A stretch of 64,000 bases of DNA from ECT2AJA-044 sp965262845 (GTDB lineage: Bacteria; Bacteroidota; Bacteroidia; Flavobacteriales; ECT2AJA-044): NCBI GenBank assembly GCA_965262845.1, contig CBDHFX010000002.1, forward strand, positions 124,001 through 188,000. Direction: 5' to 3'. A model generated the notes under the pieces. The model made no database searches and was not told the DNA's origin. It was given only the letters and a program-made list of their open reading frames with translations. Below are positions 54,148-63,055 of this stretch, piece by piece; within the stretch, counting starts at the first letter, position 1, and every line of letters begins with the position of its first letter. The translations under genes were made by a program, and so were the position numbers.

Positions 54148-54174
54148 CGTGGCCTTCTTTTTGGTTGAGCGTTG

Positions 54175-54182
54175 TACCTTTG
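54175..54182 (+). promoter_or_regulatory. -7 box of the acyl-CoA reductase gene
   Basis: TACCTTTG, exact TAnnTTTG, ending 30 nt before the ATG at 54213. Confidence 0.5.
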
Positions 54183-54212
54183 AATGGCAAATATAGCAAG
54201 ATCCCATCACAC

Positions 54213-55274
54213 ATGCTTTCGCCTGAGGATCGCAAAAACGTGCTTATTTCGCTGGGTCAGTTTCTCGCTCAGTTCGGTCCCGGTGGCCATAGGGCAGGGC
54301 ACCCGCTCAATCGCGATTATTTTGATGCGTTCGCAACCCTGCTCGATCGCCAATTCATCAGGAATGCCTGGTTCACGCCCGATAATGTGCGCTATGCCGC
54401 AGGTGCCTGGGGAGCGGCCTTGCGGCCGGATGCGGTCGCAGCGTGGTTTGCTCGCGAAAACATCCCTGCGGGTTCATCTGACCGTCAGGTCGGCGTTATC
54501 ATGGCCGGCAATATTCCGATGGTGGGAATGCACGACCTTTTGAGCGTGCTCACAGCCGGACACCGCCTTGTGGCAAAACTTAGCAGTGATGATGCGCACC
54601 TGCTGCCAGTGATCGGAAGATTGCTGGAAGAAATGGAGCCTAAGCTAAAGGGGCGGATAACGTTTGCAAAGGATGGGCTGGGCGAAGTGGATTCGGTGAT
54701 CGCGACCGGATCAGGGAATACAGCCCGGTACTTTGAGTATTATTTTCGCGACAAACCGGCATTGATCCGCCGGAATCGAAGCAGCGTGGCGATCCTTGAC
54801 GGCGACGAGCGTGAAGGGGAGCTAACGGGCCTGGCAGAAGACGTGTTCCGGTATTTTGGCAGGGGCTGCAGAAGTATTTCCAAGGTGTATGTGCCGAGGG
54901 GCTATGATCTCAACCGCTTGTTTGAGGCGTTCTCTGGATTTAGGGAGGTCATCGATAACAATAAGTACGCCAGCAACTATGAATACCACAAGGCCATCTT
55001 TTTGATGAATGGTGACGAGATCACGGAGAATGGGTTCGTACTGTTCAAACGGTCCAAAAAGTTAGCTGCGCCCGTAAGCACGGTTTTCTACGAGGAATAC
55101 GATGATCAGGAAGCGGTACACAGCCAGTTGTCGTCGTTGAAAAACCAGCTTCAGTGCATCGTGGGTCGGCAAAAAAACGGGTCGCTGTATGTGCAACCGG
55201 GTCATACGCAGCGTCCGGAGCTTTGGGAATACGCCGATGGCGTGAATACCATGAAATTCCTGGGATCAGTATAA
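54213..55274 (+). CDS. Acyl-CoA reductase (LuxC family)
   Basis: 353 residues from the Met at 54213 (MLSPEDRKN); an upstream Met at 54165 lies before the promoter and is rejected. LuxC-type aldehyde dehydrogenase fold: VGVIMAGNIPMVGMHDLLSVL, KLSSDDAHLLPVI, VIATGSGNTARYFEYYF, FRYFGRGCRSISKVYVP (catalytic Cys) and DNNKYASNYEYHKAIFLMN. It should reduce a fatty acyl-CoA to aldehyde; the physiological product is unknown. The neighbouring ferredoxin and serine genes recur with it in Bacteroidota. Confidence 0.9.
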   Translation: MLSPEDRKNVLISLGQFLAQFGPGGHRAGHPLNRDYFDAFATLLDRQFIRNAWFTPDNVRYAAGAWGAALRPDAVAAWFARENIPAGSSDRQVGVIMAGNIPMVGMHDLLSVLTAGHRLVAKLSSDDAHLLPVIGRLLEEMEPKLKGRITFAKDGLGEVDSVIATGSGNTARYFEYYFRDKPALIRRNRSSVAILDGDEREGELTGLAEDVFRYFGRGCRSISKVYVPRGYDLNRLFEAFSGFREVIDNNKYASNYEYHKAIFLMNGDEITENGFVLFKRSKKLAAPVSTVFYEEYDDQEAVHSQLSSLKNQLQCIVGRQKNGSLYVQPGHTQRPELWEYADGVNTMKFLGSV

Positions 55275-55356
55275 TTTGGGAGGATCTTCACAGAGATCTT
55301 TCCAGGGTTTTCAGGATCTGTTTCTTATTTTCGATGTTCAACTAACTCACCAGTGT

Positions 55357-56013
55357 ATGAAAAACCTACTCCTTGATCATTGCGTTCGCGAACCGCTGAA
55401 AAGATCCGGGCATCCGCCTCTGATCCTGATGCTGCACGGCTATGGAGCTGATATGAACGATTTGTTCCACTTCGCTTCCCGAATGCCGGATTGTGCACTC
55501 GTTATCAGCGCCCAGGCTCCGCATCGGCTCTCCTGGGGTGGCTATGCATGGTGGCCGTTTGAAACAGACCCGGATGGATTGATCCGCCGGGATCCGGATC
55601 AGGCCCTGAAGGCTGTCGAAAAAGGACAGGCCTTCATCAGGGAGCTGGAGGCTCATTTCGAATACGACCACAAAAAGTTTTTCTTACTGGGCTTTAGCCA
55701 GGGTGGCATGATGAGCTACGGCCTGGCACTGTCAGATCCCGACCGCTACGCCGGCGTTATGGCCCTGAGTTCCTACCTGATCCCCGAATTTATCCCTTCT
55801 CCGCCTACGGCGGGATACCAACTGCCACCGTTTTTTGTAAGCCACGGAACGCAGGATCCGGTCCTGCCCATTGAAGGTGCCCGGGAAGACCGGGAACGAC
55901 TGAAGTCAATGGGTGCCGAGATCGCCTATCACGAATACGCTATGCCACACGGGATCAGTCCGGATAATTTCAACGACCTGCTGGATTGGCTCGGTCAGCG
56001 CATCTGCAGCTGA
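55357..56013 (+). CDS. Phospholipase/carboxylesterase-family alpha/beta hydrolase
   Basis: 218 residues from the Met at 55357. LILMLHGYGADMNDLFHFASRMP (oxyanion loop), FLLGFSQGGMMSYGLAL (nucleophile Ser), VSHGTQDPVLPIEGA (Asp) and YAMPHGISPDNFNDLLDWL (His) complete a triad of the small esterase family (YpfH-like). Cytoplasmic; substrate unknown. 82 bp after the acyl-CoA reductase stop on the same strand. Confidence 0.9.
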   Translation: MKNLLLDHCVREPLKRSGHPPLILMLHGYGADMNDLFHFASRMPDCALVISAQAPHRLSWGGYAWWPFETDPDGLIRRDPDQALKAVEKGQAFIRELEAHFEYDHKKFFLLGFSQGGMMSYGLALSDPDRYAGVMALSSYLIPEFIPSPPTAGYQLPPFFVSHGTQDPVLPIEGAREDRERLKSMGAEIAYHEYAMPHGISPDNFNDLLDWLGQRICS

Positions 56014-56141
56014 TCGCATCTCCGGCTCGGTACTCCTTGTCAAATAAAATGGCTATGACCATATGCTCCTCAGACGGGTTCATACCGCGACATTCGGGCA
56101 TGCCAGACACAGCCACAAAGCATTGACTATGCGGCATTTGG

Positions 56142-56164
56142 CCAGGCAGTTAACACCTGCCTGG
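56142..56164 (+). terminator. Hairpin terminator between convergent genes
   Basis: CCAGGCAG-ttaacac-CTGCCTGG, a perfect 8-bp stem with a 7-nt loop, followed on the plus strand by GATTTT. It lies in the 194-bp gap between the esterase and the convergent gliding-motility gene and could serve both. A second small stem (CCTGTT/AACAGG) lies at 56181-56198. Confidence 0.5.
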
Positions 56165-56207
56165 GATTTTAGCGTACCAGCCTGTTGCTAAAAACAGGGT
56201 TGGAGTG

Positions 56208-58175
56208 TTATCGGATCAGGAATACATTGCCGGTGAGTCGCTCCTGCCGTATCCGTGATTCACCCTTATTTCGTATGCTGTAGCTGATCTCGTAGAAATA
56301 AACATTGTCCATGAGATAGGCACCGTTGAACAGACCATCCCAGCCAGTAAATGAATAGAAATCACCTGCATAGGAAAAAATAGCTTGTCCCCAACGGGTG
56401 TATATGTTCATACTGAACCCAAGAACGATGCAGCTGCTAAGATCCGTAACCGGCCAAAAAACATCATTCTTTCCATCAATGTTAGGTGTGAAGGCATTCG
56501 GCACGTACATATTGCAGGAACAGGGATCTGTCTCAACCGTGAGTGTGTCGCTTGTGACCGTATCACATACATTAAAAATAGTTACATAGTAATCACCCGA
56601 ATAATTTATGGTATGGACAGGGTCCTCTGATCCATTTTGCCACAGGTAGGTCGAATTCGGAAAAAATGTCTGCAGTTGAAAACTCTGCCCATCGCAGATG
56701 GTGGTATCTTCACCGAGGGTAACTTCAAAGCCCGTAAACGGTGTAAAGGTCACCTCATCGGAAATACTCTGGCACGCGTCGGTTACGGTTACTGAATACG
56801 TACCTGCACCGGTCACCTGTAAAGTGGAGGTGATTGATCCATCCTGCCATAGGTAGGAATATCCCGGGCCCGGGCCCGGATCCAGCACTATGTTGTTTCC
56901 AGAGCAATAAGTGGTATCGGGGCCCAGATCCACTGTAAAGGCCGGAGGCGTGGTTACCACAATGGTATCGTACTCCGTGGAACAACTGTCCATCACCTCA
57001 GCATAGTAGGTGCCTGCAGCGGTGATCACCCGGATACTGTCGGTAGAGTTGTCATCCCATAGATAGTTGTAGGCGGGAGGTCCGCCCAGGCCTGGGTCCA
57101 GCACGATCTGGTCACCCGCACAGATGATGGTATCATTTCCCAGGTTCAGAATGAAGGACTGCAGTTGCAGGATCACAATGGTATCACTGACAACTTCACA
57201 GTCGTTCGTCGCATTCACAAAATAGGTCCCTCCTGAGTTCACCGTGTAGGTTGTTCCGCCGATGCCCGGATTTCCCATCCATTGGTATTGGACGTTAGGT
57301 TGATTGGTCGTGGCGGTAATGGTATAGCTCTGACCCTGACAGATCAAGGTATCCGGTCCTACATTAACGGTCAGGGGCGGAGGCGTGGTCGCATTGAAGA
57401 AGTCTACTACCGATCCACAGGGATTACTTACGGTTACCGAATAGGTTCCGTCTGAAGTGATGGTATCTGTGGAGGCTGTGGAACCACTGCTCCACAAATA
57501 GCTCACGGGCTGGGCTCCTGCAGGCTGTATGGCATCAATGATCGGGATCATGTCTCCCTGGCAGATCACAAAATCAAGCACGTCCACAACCACCGAATCC
57601 AGGTATTGCAGGTTGAAGGTCAGGGTACCGGAACCGCAGATATTGGTCACGAGGCAGGTCACCGTGGTATCGGCACTGGTTGCCGTATACGTTGCACTGC
57701 TTCCAGCCGGATTCCAGCTGTAGGTACTGAACGGATGGGTCGCATCCAGCACGACGGTCCCGTTTGGGCAGATGAGCGGGCTCAGCGAAGAGGTTGGGGG
57801 CGTGGTCGCCACATCGATCGAATCCGAGGCAGATCCCACCGGCATACCCGCCAGGTCGTAACCGGTCACCGATACGTTATAGGTTCCCGGCATGTTGAAT
57901 TGATGGCTGATCGGTGTGCCCGACCCGTAGCCCGCCGTTCCCGCCAGTGCATCGTCAAAGTCCCAGTACAGCGAATCCACTGTCACAGCACCGGTATAAG
58001 TGAATTGCAGCGGGTTATCGCCACAAACCGGACTCGCATTGCCTCCATTCCAGGTAAAGGTAAACTGGGCTCCGCGATACTCCAGGTTTTCTGCCTGCGG
58101 CAGGATGAGTTGCATCGCGGCAAATGACAAAAACAGGGAGGAAAGTAAGTTGCGTAAGGTTTTTTCGGCGATCAT
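56208..58175 (-). CDS. Secreted adhesin-like protein with PKD repeats and T9SS type B (gliding-motility) domain
   Basis: 655 residues. N-terminal hydrophobic signal, a PKD-like domain (VDSLYWDFDDALAG... ISHQFNMPGTYNVSVTGYD), then about six Ig/PKD-like repeats of ~75-90 residues, each with the pattern G-x-D-T-x-I-C-x-G-(D/Q) ... YLWxDGS ... xAGTYxVxVTDxC, the Cys probably paired. The C-terminus is the gliding-motility-associated/type B sorting domain: YVPNAFTPNIDGKNDVFWP, NIYTRWGQAIFSY, WDGLFNGAYLMDNVYFYEI. Exported by T9SS and surface-attached. Confidence 0.9.
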   Translation of the reverse strand: MIAEKTLRNLLSSLFLSFAAMQLILPQAENLEYRGAQFTFTWNGGNASPVCGDNPLQFTYTGAVTVDSLYWDFDDALAGTAGYGSGTPISHQFNMPGTYNVSVTGYDLAGMPVGSASDSIDVATTPPTSSLSPLICPNGTVVLDATHPFSTYSWNPAGSSATYTATSADTTVTCLVTNICGSGTLTFNLQYLDSVVVDVLDFVICQGDMIPIIDAIQPAGAQPVSYLWSSGSTASTDTITSDGTYSVTVSNPCGSVVDFFNATTPPPLTVNVGPDTLICQGQSYTITATTNQPNVQYQWMGNPGIGGTTYTVNSGGTYFVNATNDCEVVSDTIVILQLQSFILNLGNDTIICAGDQIVLDPGLGGPPAYNYLWDDNSTDSIRVITAAGTYYAEVMDSCSTEYDTIVVTTPPAFTVDLGPDTTYCSGNNIVLDPGPGPGYSYLWQDGSITSTLQVTGAGTYSVTVTDACQSISDEVTFTPFTGFEVTLGEDTTICDGQSFQLQTFFPNSTYLWQNGSEDPVHTINYSGDYYVTIFNVCDTVTSDTLTVETDPCSCNMYVPNAFTPNIDGKNDVFWPVTDLSSCIVLGFSMNIYTRWGQAIFSYAGDFYSFTGWDGLFNGAYLMDNVYFYEISYSIRNKGESRIRQERLTGNVFLIR

Positions 58176-58211
58176 ACAGGTTAATTTGCGAAAGTAAAGA
58201 TAGGTAATTTT

Positions 58212-59231
58212 TTAAAGTCGTCTTCCGGCATTGCATTTAATAAAATCGGATAGGATCAAAGCCAGGGCACGACCCACCGACCGTTCCGAACCCGGATCCA
58301 GGCCCGGAGCTGCCTCCGCGATATGCAAATACGGCACGTGTGCCTTCGTGTGCTTCAGGGCTGCGATCAATTGCCGTACCTCATTCAACGACCACCCGCC
58401 GGGAGTTTCGGCGCTTGACGGAAAACCGGTGATACCGTCCACATCGATTTCGAGCCCCACCTTTTCCGACCCGAAACAACTCCAAACCCTGTCCCAGTGA
58501 TCAATAAAGGGCAGCTGCCCAAAATACAGCTGCTCAAAGCTCAGATACCAGGTCTGTCCCGGCTCATTCATCAGTGACAGCATGTCTGCGGAATTATATC
58601 CCTCGTGCAACCCAAACACCGCATACTTTTCCAGGTATCCTTCGTTCCGGGCGTACCGAAAGCCATTTCCGCTATGGCGCCCCTCCATGGCCCGGTAATC
58701 GGCATGTGGATCAACGTTTACACAATGCACCGGTCTTCCCAGAGCCTGCGAAACCCCACGTAAACAGCCATAGCTGTTATTGTGGCCGCCCCCGACCACC
58801 AGGGCTGTTTTTCCGGCCGCGGCGATCTTCCCGATCAGCGGCCACACGGCTTCGTCGATTTCCCTGCACAGTTCGCGCAACCGATCTGTGGAAGCACCTT
58901 CCGATTGCCGCATCCATTCTTCAGCATGGAGGGCACCGAGCACCAGCACTTCCCGCCCGTCCAGGTATTCATTACTTTGCACATTCATAAAATGGGACAA
59001 ACCTTCGATCCAGCCGGAGGCTGCTCCCGGTCGCCCGCCATTTGCCCGCACCCCAATATCCTCCGGAATGCCGAGCAGCACATAGTGCGCATCACATTCC
59101 TCCAGGCTTTCCGCGATGCCTGCATCCGCGCATTGAACCCGCTGGCCTACCTTCGTTTCGCCCTCACGGGCGGATGTCAGGGCGGCGGCTTCGTCAGATG
59201 TAAAGGGTTTCCAATGGTCAGTCCAGGTCAT
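58212..59231 (-). CDS. hutG: Formimidoylglutamase (arginase family)
   Basis: 339 residues from the Met at 59231; it overlaps the hutI 3' end by 14 bp. Two-Mn ureohydrolase motifs: VVGGGHNNSYG (His), NVDPHADYRAMEGRHSGNG (Asp-x-His-x-Asp) and GLEIDVDGITGFPSS (Asp-x-Asp). With hutI immediately upstream the assignment as HutG, which cleaves formiminoglutamate to glutamate and formamide, is strong. HutU and HutH are not in the window. Confidence 0.88.
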   Translation of the reverse strand: MTWTDHWKPFTSDEAAALTSAREGETKVGQRVQCADAGIAESLEECDAHYVLLGIPEDIGVRANGGRPGAASGWIEGLSHFMNVQSNEYLDGREVLVLGALHAEEWMRQSEGASTDRLRELCREIDEAVWPLIGKIAAAGKTALVVGGGHNNSYGCLRGVSQALGRPVHCVNVDPHADYRAMEGRHSGNGFRYARNEGYLEKYAVFGLHEGYNSADMLSLMNEPGQTWYLSFEQLYFGQLPFIDHWDRVWSCFGSEKVGLEIDVDGITGFPSSAETPGGWSLNEVRQLIAALKHTKAHVPYLHIAEAAPGLDPGSERSVGRALALILSDFIKCNAGRRL

Positions 59232-60465
59232 AATAAACGCGTTTTCCGTTGATGTAGGTGGCCTTGATCCAGTTCGTGCCGAAAGCATACGGCAGAAAAG
59301 CATGGCTGTTTACGTTTTTTGTGACAATCAGGTTGGCTTGCTTGCCCGGATAAATGCTTCCGTGGGTGCGCTCCAGCCCCATGGCATAGGCACCGTTGAG
59401 TGTTGCGGCCTGGATCGCCTCCTCGGGGAGCATCTTCATTTTGATGCAGGCCAGGGACAGGATAAGGGCGATTCGGCCCGAAGGGCTTGAGCCGGGATTG
59501 TAATCGCTGGCCAGCGCTACCGGTAGTCCGGCATCGATCATTTTACGGGCGGGTGGATATTCCATACCGAGGAAGAAGGCCGTCCCCGGAAGCAAGGTGC
59601 TCATGGTCCTGGAAGAGAGCAGTACGCTGATTTCCTCGTCGCCCGTACACTCGAGATGATCCACCGAGCGGGCATGATGTCGGACCCCGACCTGGATGCC
59701 ACCGCTGAAGTCTAGTTCATTGGCGTGGATCTTGGGGGTCAATCCGACCTCGGCTCCGGCCGTAAGAATACGCTCGGTCTGCCGGGGGGTAAAAAATCCC
59801 CGATCGCAGAACACATCTATGTAATCAGCCAGTTTTTCCTCGGCTACGGCCGGGATCATCTCCCGGATCACCAGATCTACATAGGCCTCGCGGTTATCGC
59901 GGTATTCAGCCGGAAAAGCATGGGCGCCGAGAAAGGTTGTTTTTACCTCGATCGGAAAATCGGCCTGCAGCCTACGTGCCACGCGTAGCATTTTTAGTTC
60001 GGATCTGGTACTGAGCCCATATCCGCTTTTGATCTCCACAGCTCCGGTTCCCAGGGTCATGAGCTCCCGCATGCGGCGGGCCGATTGCTCATAGAGCTCA
60101 TCCTCCGAGGTCTGGCGCAGCCGCCGGGCGGAATTCAGGATACCCCCGCCGCGGCGGGCGATCTCTTCATAGCTGAGCCCGTTGATCTTATCCACGAATT
60201 CGCCTTCGCGACTTCCGGCATAAACCAGATGGGTATGGCTATCGCACCACGCCGGCAGTACGATGCTGCCTCTGCAATCCACCGTTTCATCGGCTTCGGA
60301 AGGCACGGTGTCCATCCTGCCGAAGGCAGAAATTTTATCCCCTTCGGTCATGAGCCATGCATCGCTTAGGTGGGGGAGGACCCGCATATCGGAGCCGGCC
60401 ACCCAGCGAACGGGTTCTTTTTCGGTGAGCAGGAGGGATCGGATATGGGTGAACAGGGTTTTCAT
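59218..60465 (-). CDS. hutI: Imidazolonepropionase
   Basis: 415 residues, amidohydrolase superfamily. CDSHTHLVYAGSREGEFVDKINGLSYEEIARRGGGIL (metal His-x-His and substrate Arg), KSGYGLSTRSELKMLRVARRLQ, AHAFPAEYRDNREAYVD, ALASDYNPGSSPSGRIALILSLACIKMKMLPEEAI (Asp ligand). Third step of histidine breakdown. A near-consensus -7 box (TATTTTCG, minus strand) precedes it. Confidence 0.95.
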   Translation of the reverse strand: MKTLFTHIRSLLLTEKEPVRWVAGSDMRVLPHLSDAWLMTEGDKISAFGRMDTVPSEADETVDCRGSIVLPAWCDSHTHLVYAGSREGEFVDKINGLSYEEIARRGGGILNSARRLRQTSEDELYEQSARRMRELMTLGTGAVEIKSGYGLSTRSELKMLRVARRLQADFPIEVKTTFLGAHAFPAEYRDNREAYVDLVIREMIPAVAEEKLADYIDVFCDRGFFTPRQTERILTAGAEVGLTPKIHANELDFSGGIQVGVRHHARSVDHLECTGDEEISVLLSSRTMSTLLPGTAFFLGMEYPPARKMIDAGLPVALASDYNPGSSPSGRIALILSLACIKMKMLPEEAIQAATLNGAYAMGLERTHGSIYPGKQANLIVTKNVNSHAFLPYAFGTNWIKATYINGKRVYYDLD

Positions 60466-60544
60466 ACGGGCTTTAGCTTTGCCACGAAAATAGCAATTAG
60501 TATCGGTGCCGGCTATCGTGGAGCTGCAGGCTAAAGTAAAAGTT

Positions 60545-60552
60545 TATATTTG
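60545..60552 (+). promoter_or_regulatory. -7 box abutting the aroC start
   Basis: TATATTTG, exact TAnnTTTG, ending 7 nt before the aroC ATG at 60560, so the mRNA is probably leaderless or has a very short leader. This decides the start against the in-frame upstream codon at 60506. Confidence 0.6.
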
Positions 60553-60559
60553 TGCCCCT

Positions 60560-61624
60560 ATGGCTGGTAATTCCTTCGGGCATCACCTCAGGCTCACTAC
60601 CTTTGGCGAGAGCCACGGTTCGGCAATCGGAGGCACGCTCGATAATTATCCAGCCGGGGTCAGGCTCAGCCTGGAAGCCGTGCAGCAGGCACTGGATCGC
60701 CGTCGTCCGGGATATTCGGGCCTCACCACGCAGCGCAGGGAAAGCGACACGGTTGAATTTCTGTCGGGTATCTACGACGGGTACTCAACCGGGGCGCCTA
60801 TTGGCTTTGTTATTCGAAACAGTGATGCAAGGCCGAAGGATTATGATCATCTGAAGGAAGTATATCGGCCCTCGCATGCCGATTTTACCTATCAGGCGAA
60901 ATTCGGCATGCGCGATCATCGCGGTGGCGGGCGTTCTTCAGCGCGTGAAACGGCTTGCCGGGTTGTGGGTGGAGCACTCGCAGCACAAATCGTGCCGCAG
61001 GCAGGCATTTTTGCCTATGTCAGTGCAGTGGGCGACTTGGAACTCGGAACCGATTACCGCGAGCTTGATCTGGAACAGCGGTATGCGAACGATGTGCGCT
61101 GTCCGGATGCGGCAATGGCAGAGCGGATGGCGGAGCATATCCGAACGGTGCGCAGGGAAGGCGATACCATTGGGGGGATGATCGCGGGAGTGATCCGGGA
61201 TCTGCCCGCTGGCCTGGGCGCCCCGGTATTCGATAAGCTGAATGCCGACCTCGCAAAGGCCATGATGAGCATCAACGCCGTGAAAGGATTCGAGATCGGT
61301 AGCGGTTTTAAGGCGTCAACCATGCGCGGGAGCGCACATAACGACCAGTTTATGCCGGATAAGCGCACAGTGACCAATTTCTCGGGGGGGATCCAGGGTG
61401 GGATCAGCAACGGAATGGATATCTGCTTTCGGGTGGCGTTCAAACCCGTGGCAACACTGATGCGCAACCAGCAAAGTGTGAATGAATCAGGAGAGGAAGT
61501 GACGGTGAAAGGCAAGGGACGGCACGATGCCTGCGTTGTGCCGCGCGCCGTGCCCATCGTGGAGGCTATGGCGGCACTGACCGTGGCCGATCACTTTTTA
61601 CTAAATAAAAGTAGCAGAATATGA
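60560..61624 (+). CDS. aroC: Chorismate synthase
   Basis: 354 residues. MAGNSFGHHLRLTTFGESHGSAIGGTLDNYPAG is the canonical start (FGESHG), with RRPGYSGLTTQRRESDTVEFLSG, HADFTYQAKFGMRDHRGGGRSSARETACRVVGGA and GGIQGGISNGMDICFRVAFKP, which bind reduced FMN and EPSP. It makes chorismate, last step of the shikimate pathway. It overlaps the symporter gene by 4 nt (ATGA). Confidence 0.97.
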   Translation: MAGNSFGHHLRLTTFGESHGSAIGGTLDNYPAGVRLSLEAVQQALDRRRPGYSGLTTQRRESDTVEFLSGIYDGYSTGAPIGFVIRNSDARPKDYDHLKEVYRPSHADFTYQAKFGMRDHRGGGRSSARETACRVVGGALAAQIVPQAGIFAYVSAVGDLELGTDYRELDLEQRYANDVRCPDAAMAERMAEHIRTVRREGDTIGGMIAGVIRDLPAGLGAPVFDKLNADLAKAMMSINAVKGFEIGSGFKASTMRGSAHNDQFMPDKRTVTNFSGGIQGGISNGMDICFRVAFKPVATLMRNQQSVNESGEEVTVKGKGRHDACVVPRAVPIVEAMAALTVADHFLLNKSSRI

Positions 61625-63021
61625 GCAAATTAGCCTTGCATTGGCAGATTATTATCGGCCTCGCGGCCGGAATTGTATGGGCGGTGTTGTCAAGCATCCT
61701 TGGCTGGAGCCGGTTTACCCTTGACTGGATTGACCCCTTCGGGGTTATTTTTATCAACCTGCTCAAACTGATCGCCGTGCCGCTGGTGCTGTTCAGCATC
61801 ATCAGTGGGATCAGCGGACTCAGTGATACCTCCAGACTCGGCCGCATGGGCATTAAAACGCTGATGGCCTACCTGGTGACCACCGTTTTTGCCATCACGA
61901 TCGGACTTACCCTGGTGAATTCCTTTAAGCCAGGCACACTGGTTGACGAAAGTCAACGGCGCAGTAACCGGGTTCGCTATGAACTCTGGGTCACCGAAAC
62001 ACAGGGGGTTGATAAAATTGGCGACCGCAACCTGCTGAGCCAGCTCTCCGAAGAGGAAAAGCAGGCCCTGCGGGCCGAAGAGCTGGCGCTCGCTGAAAAC
62101 AGCTCAGTGAAAAGCAAAATGGAATCGGCCCGTAAGACCAGGGACGCAGGACCGCTCCAGTTTGTGGTTGATATGGTGCCAAACAATATTTTTTTCTCGC
62201 TGAACGACAACGGCCTGATGCTTCAGGTGATCTTCTTCGCGATCTTTTTTGGAGTTACCCTTCTGTATATCCCACGGGATAAGGCAAAACCTGTCATTGA
62301 TTTTATCAACGGATCCAACGAGATCTTTCTAAAAATGGTGGACATTGTCATGAAGGCTGCACCTTTCTTCGTGTTTGCCCTGCTCGCAGGAACACTCAGC
62401 GAAATGGCCGGCGACAACCTGGGTTCGGTGATCGAGATCTTCAAAGGGCTAGGCTGGTACAGTTTGACGGTGGTGGTTGGGCTGGCCATTATGATCTTCG
62501 TAGTGTACCCCTTTATTATGGTGGTGATCGTTAAGCGTAAAAGTTACCGCGAATTTTTTAACGCCATCGGTTCGGCGCAAATGCTGGCCTTCTCGACCAG
62601 CTCAAGTGCGGCTACCCTGCCTGTGACCATGGAGTGCGTTCAGGATAATCTGCGCGTGAGCGAAAAGGTCACCAGTTTTGTACTGCCCATCGGCGCTACT
62701 GTTAATATGGATGGGACCTCGCTGTATCAGGCCGTGGCCGTGATCTTTCTGGCACAATTCCATATGGTGGATCTCACCGTGGCCCAGCAGTTGGTCATCG
62801 TGCTGACGGCCACCCTGGCCTCAATAGGATCGGCCGCAGTGCCTTCGGCCGGACTCGTCATGCTGATCATTGTGCTGGAATCGGTCGGACTTAACCCAGC
62901 CTGGATTGCGATCATTTTCCCGGTAGACCGGATCCTCGATATGTGCCGAACCGTGGTCAACGTTACTGGCGATGCAACGGTGTCCACCATTATCGCTTCT
63001 ACAGAAGGTGAATTGCAGTAG
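61621..63021 (+). CDS. Dicarboxylate/amino acid:cation symporter (DAACS family)
   Basis: 466 residues. Eight helices plus two re-entrant loops. The HP1 serine stretch is MLAFSTSSSAATLPVTMECVQDN; the Na+/substrate motif is GATVNMDGTSLYQAV; helix 8 is WIAIIFPVDRILDMCRTVVNVTGDATVSTII. A ~75-residue hydrophilic insertion between helices 3 and 4 (about 100-178) is typical of the Bacteroidota type. It imports glutamate, aspartate or C4-dicarboxylates with Na+ or H+. Coupled to aroC only by position. Confidence 0.93.
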   Translation: MSKLALHWQIIIGLAAGIVWAVLSSILGWSRFTLDWIDPFGVIFINLLKLIAVPLVLFSIISGISGLSDTSRLGRMGIKTLMAYLVTTVFAITIGLTLVNSFKPGTLVDESQRRSNRVRYELWVTETQGVDKIGDRNLLSQLSEEEKQALRAEELALAENSSVKSKMESARKTRDAGPLQFVVDMVPNNIFFSLNDNGLMLQVIFFAIFFGVTLLYIPRDKAKPVIDFINGSNEIFLKMVDIVMKAAPFFVFALLAGTLSEMAGDNLGSVIEIFKGLGWYSLTVVVGLAIMIFVVYPFIMVVIVKRKSYREFFNAIGSAQMLAFSTSSSAATLPVTMECVQDNLRVSEKVTSFVLPIGATVNMDGTSLYQAVAVIFLAQFHMVDLTVAQQLVIVLTATLASIGSAAVPSAGLVMLIIVLESVGLNPAWIAIIFPVDRILDMCRTVVNVTGDATVSTIIASTEGELQ

Positions 63022-63055
63022 TCCGCGTTAAAATGGGCTATACGGGCGTTATGGT

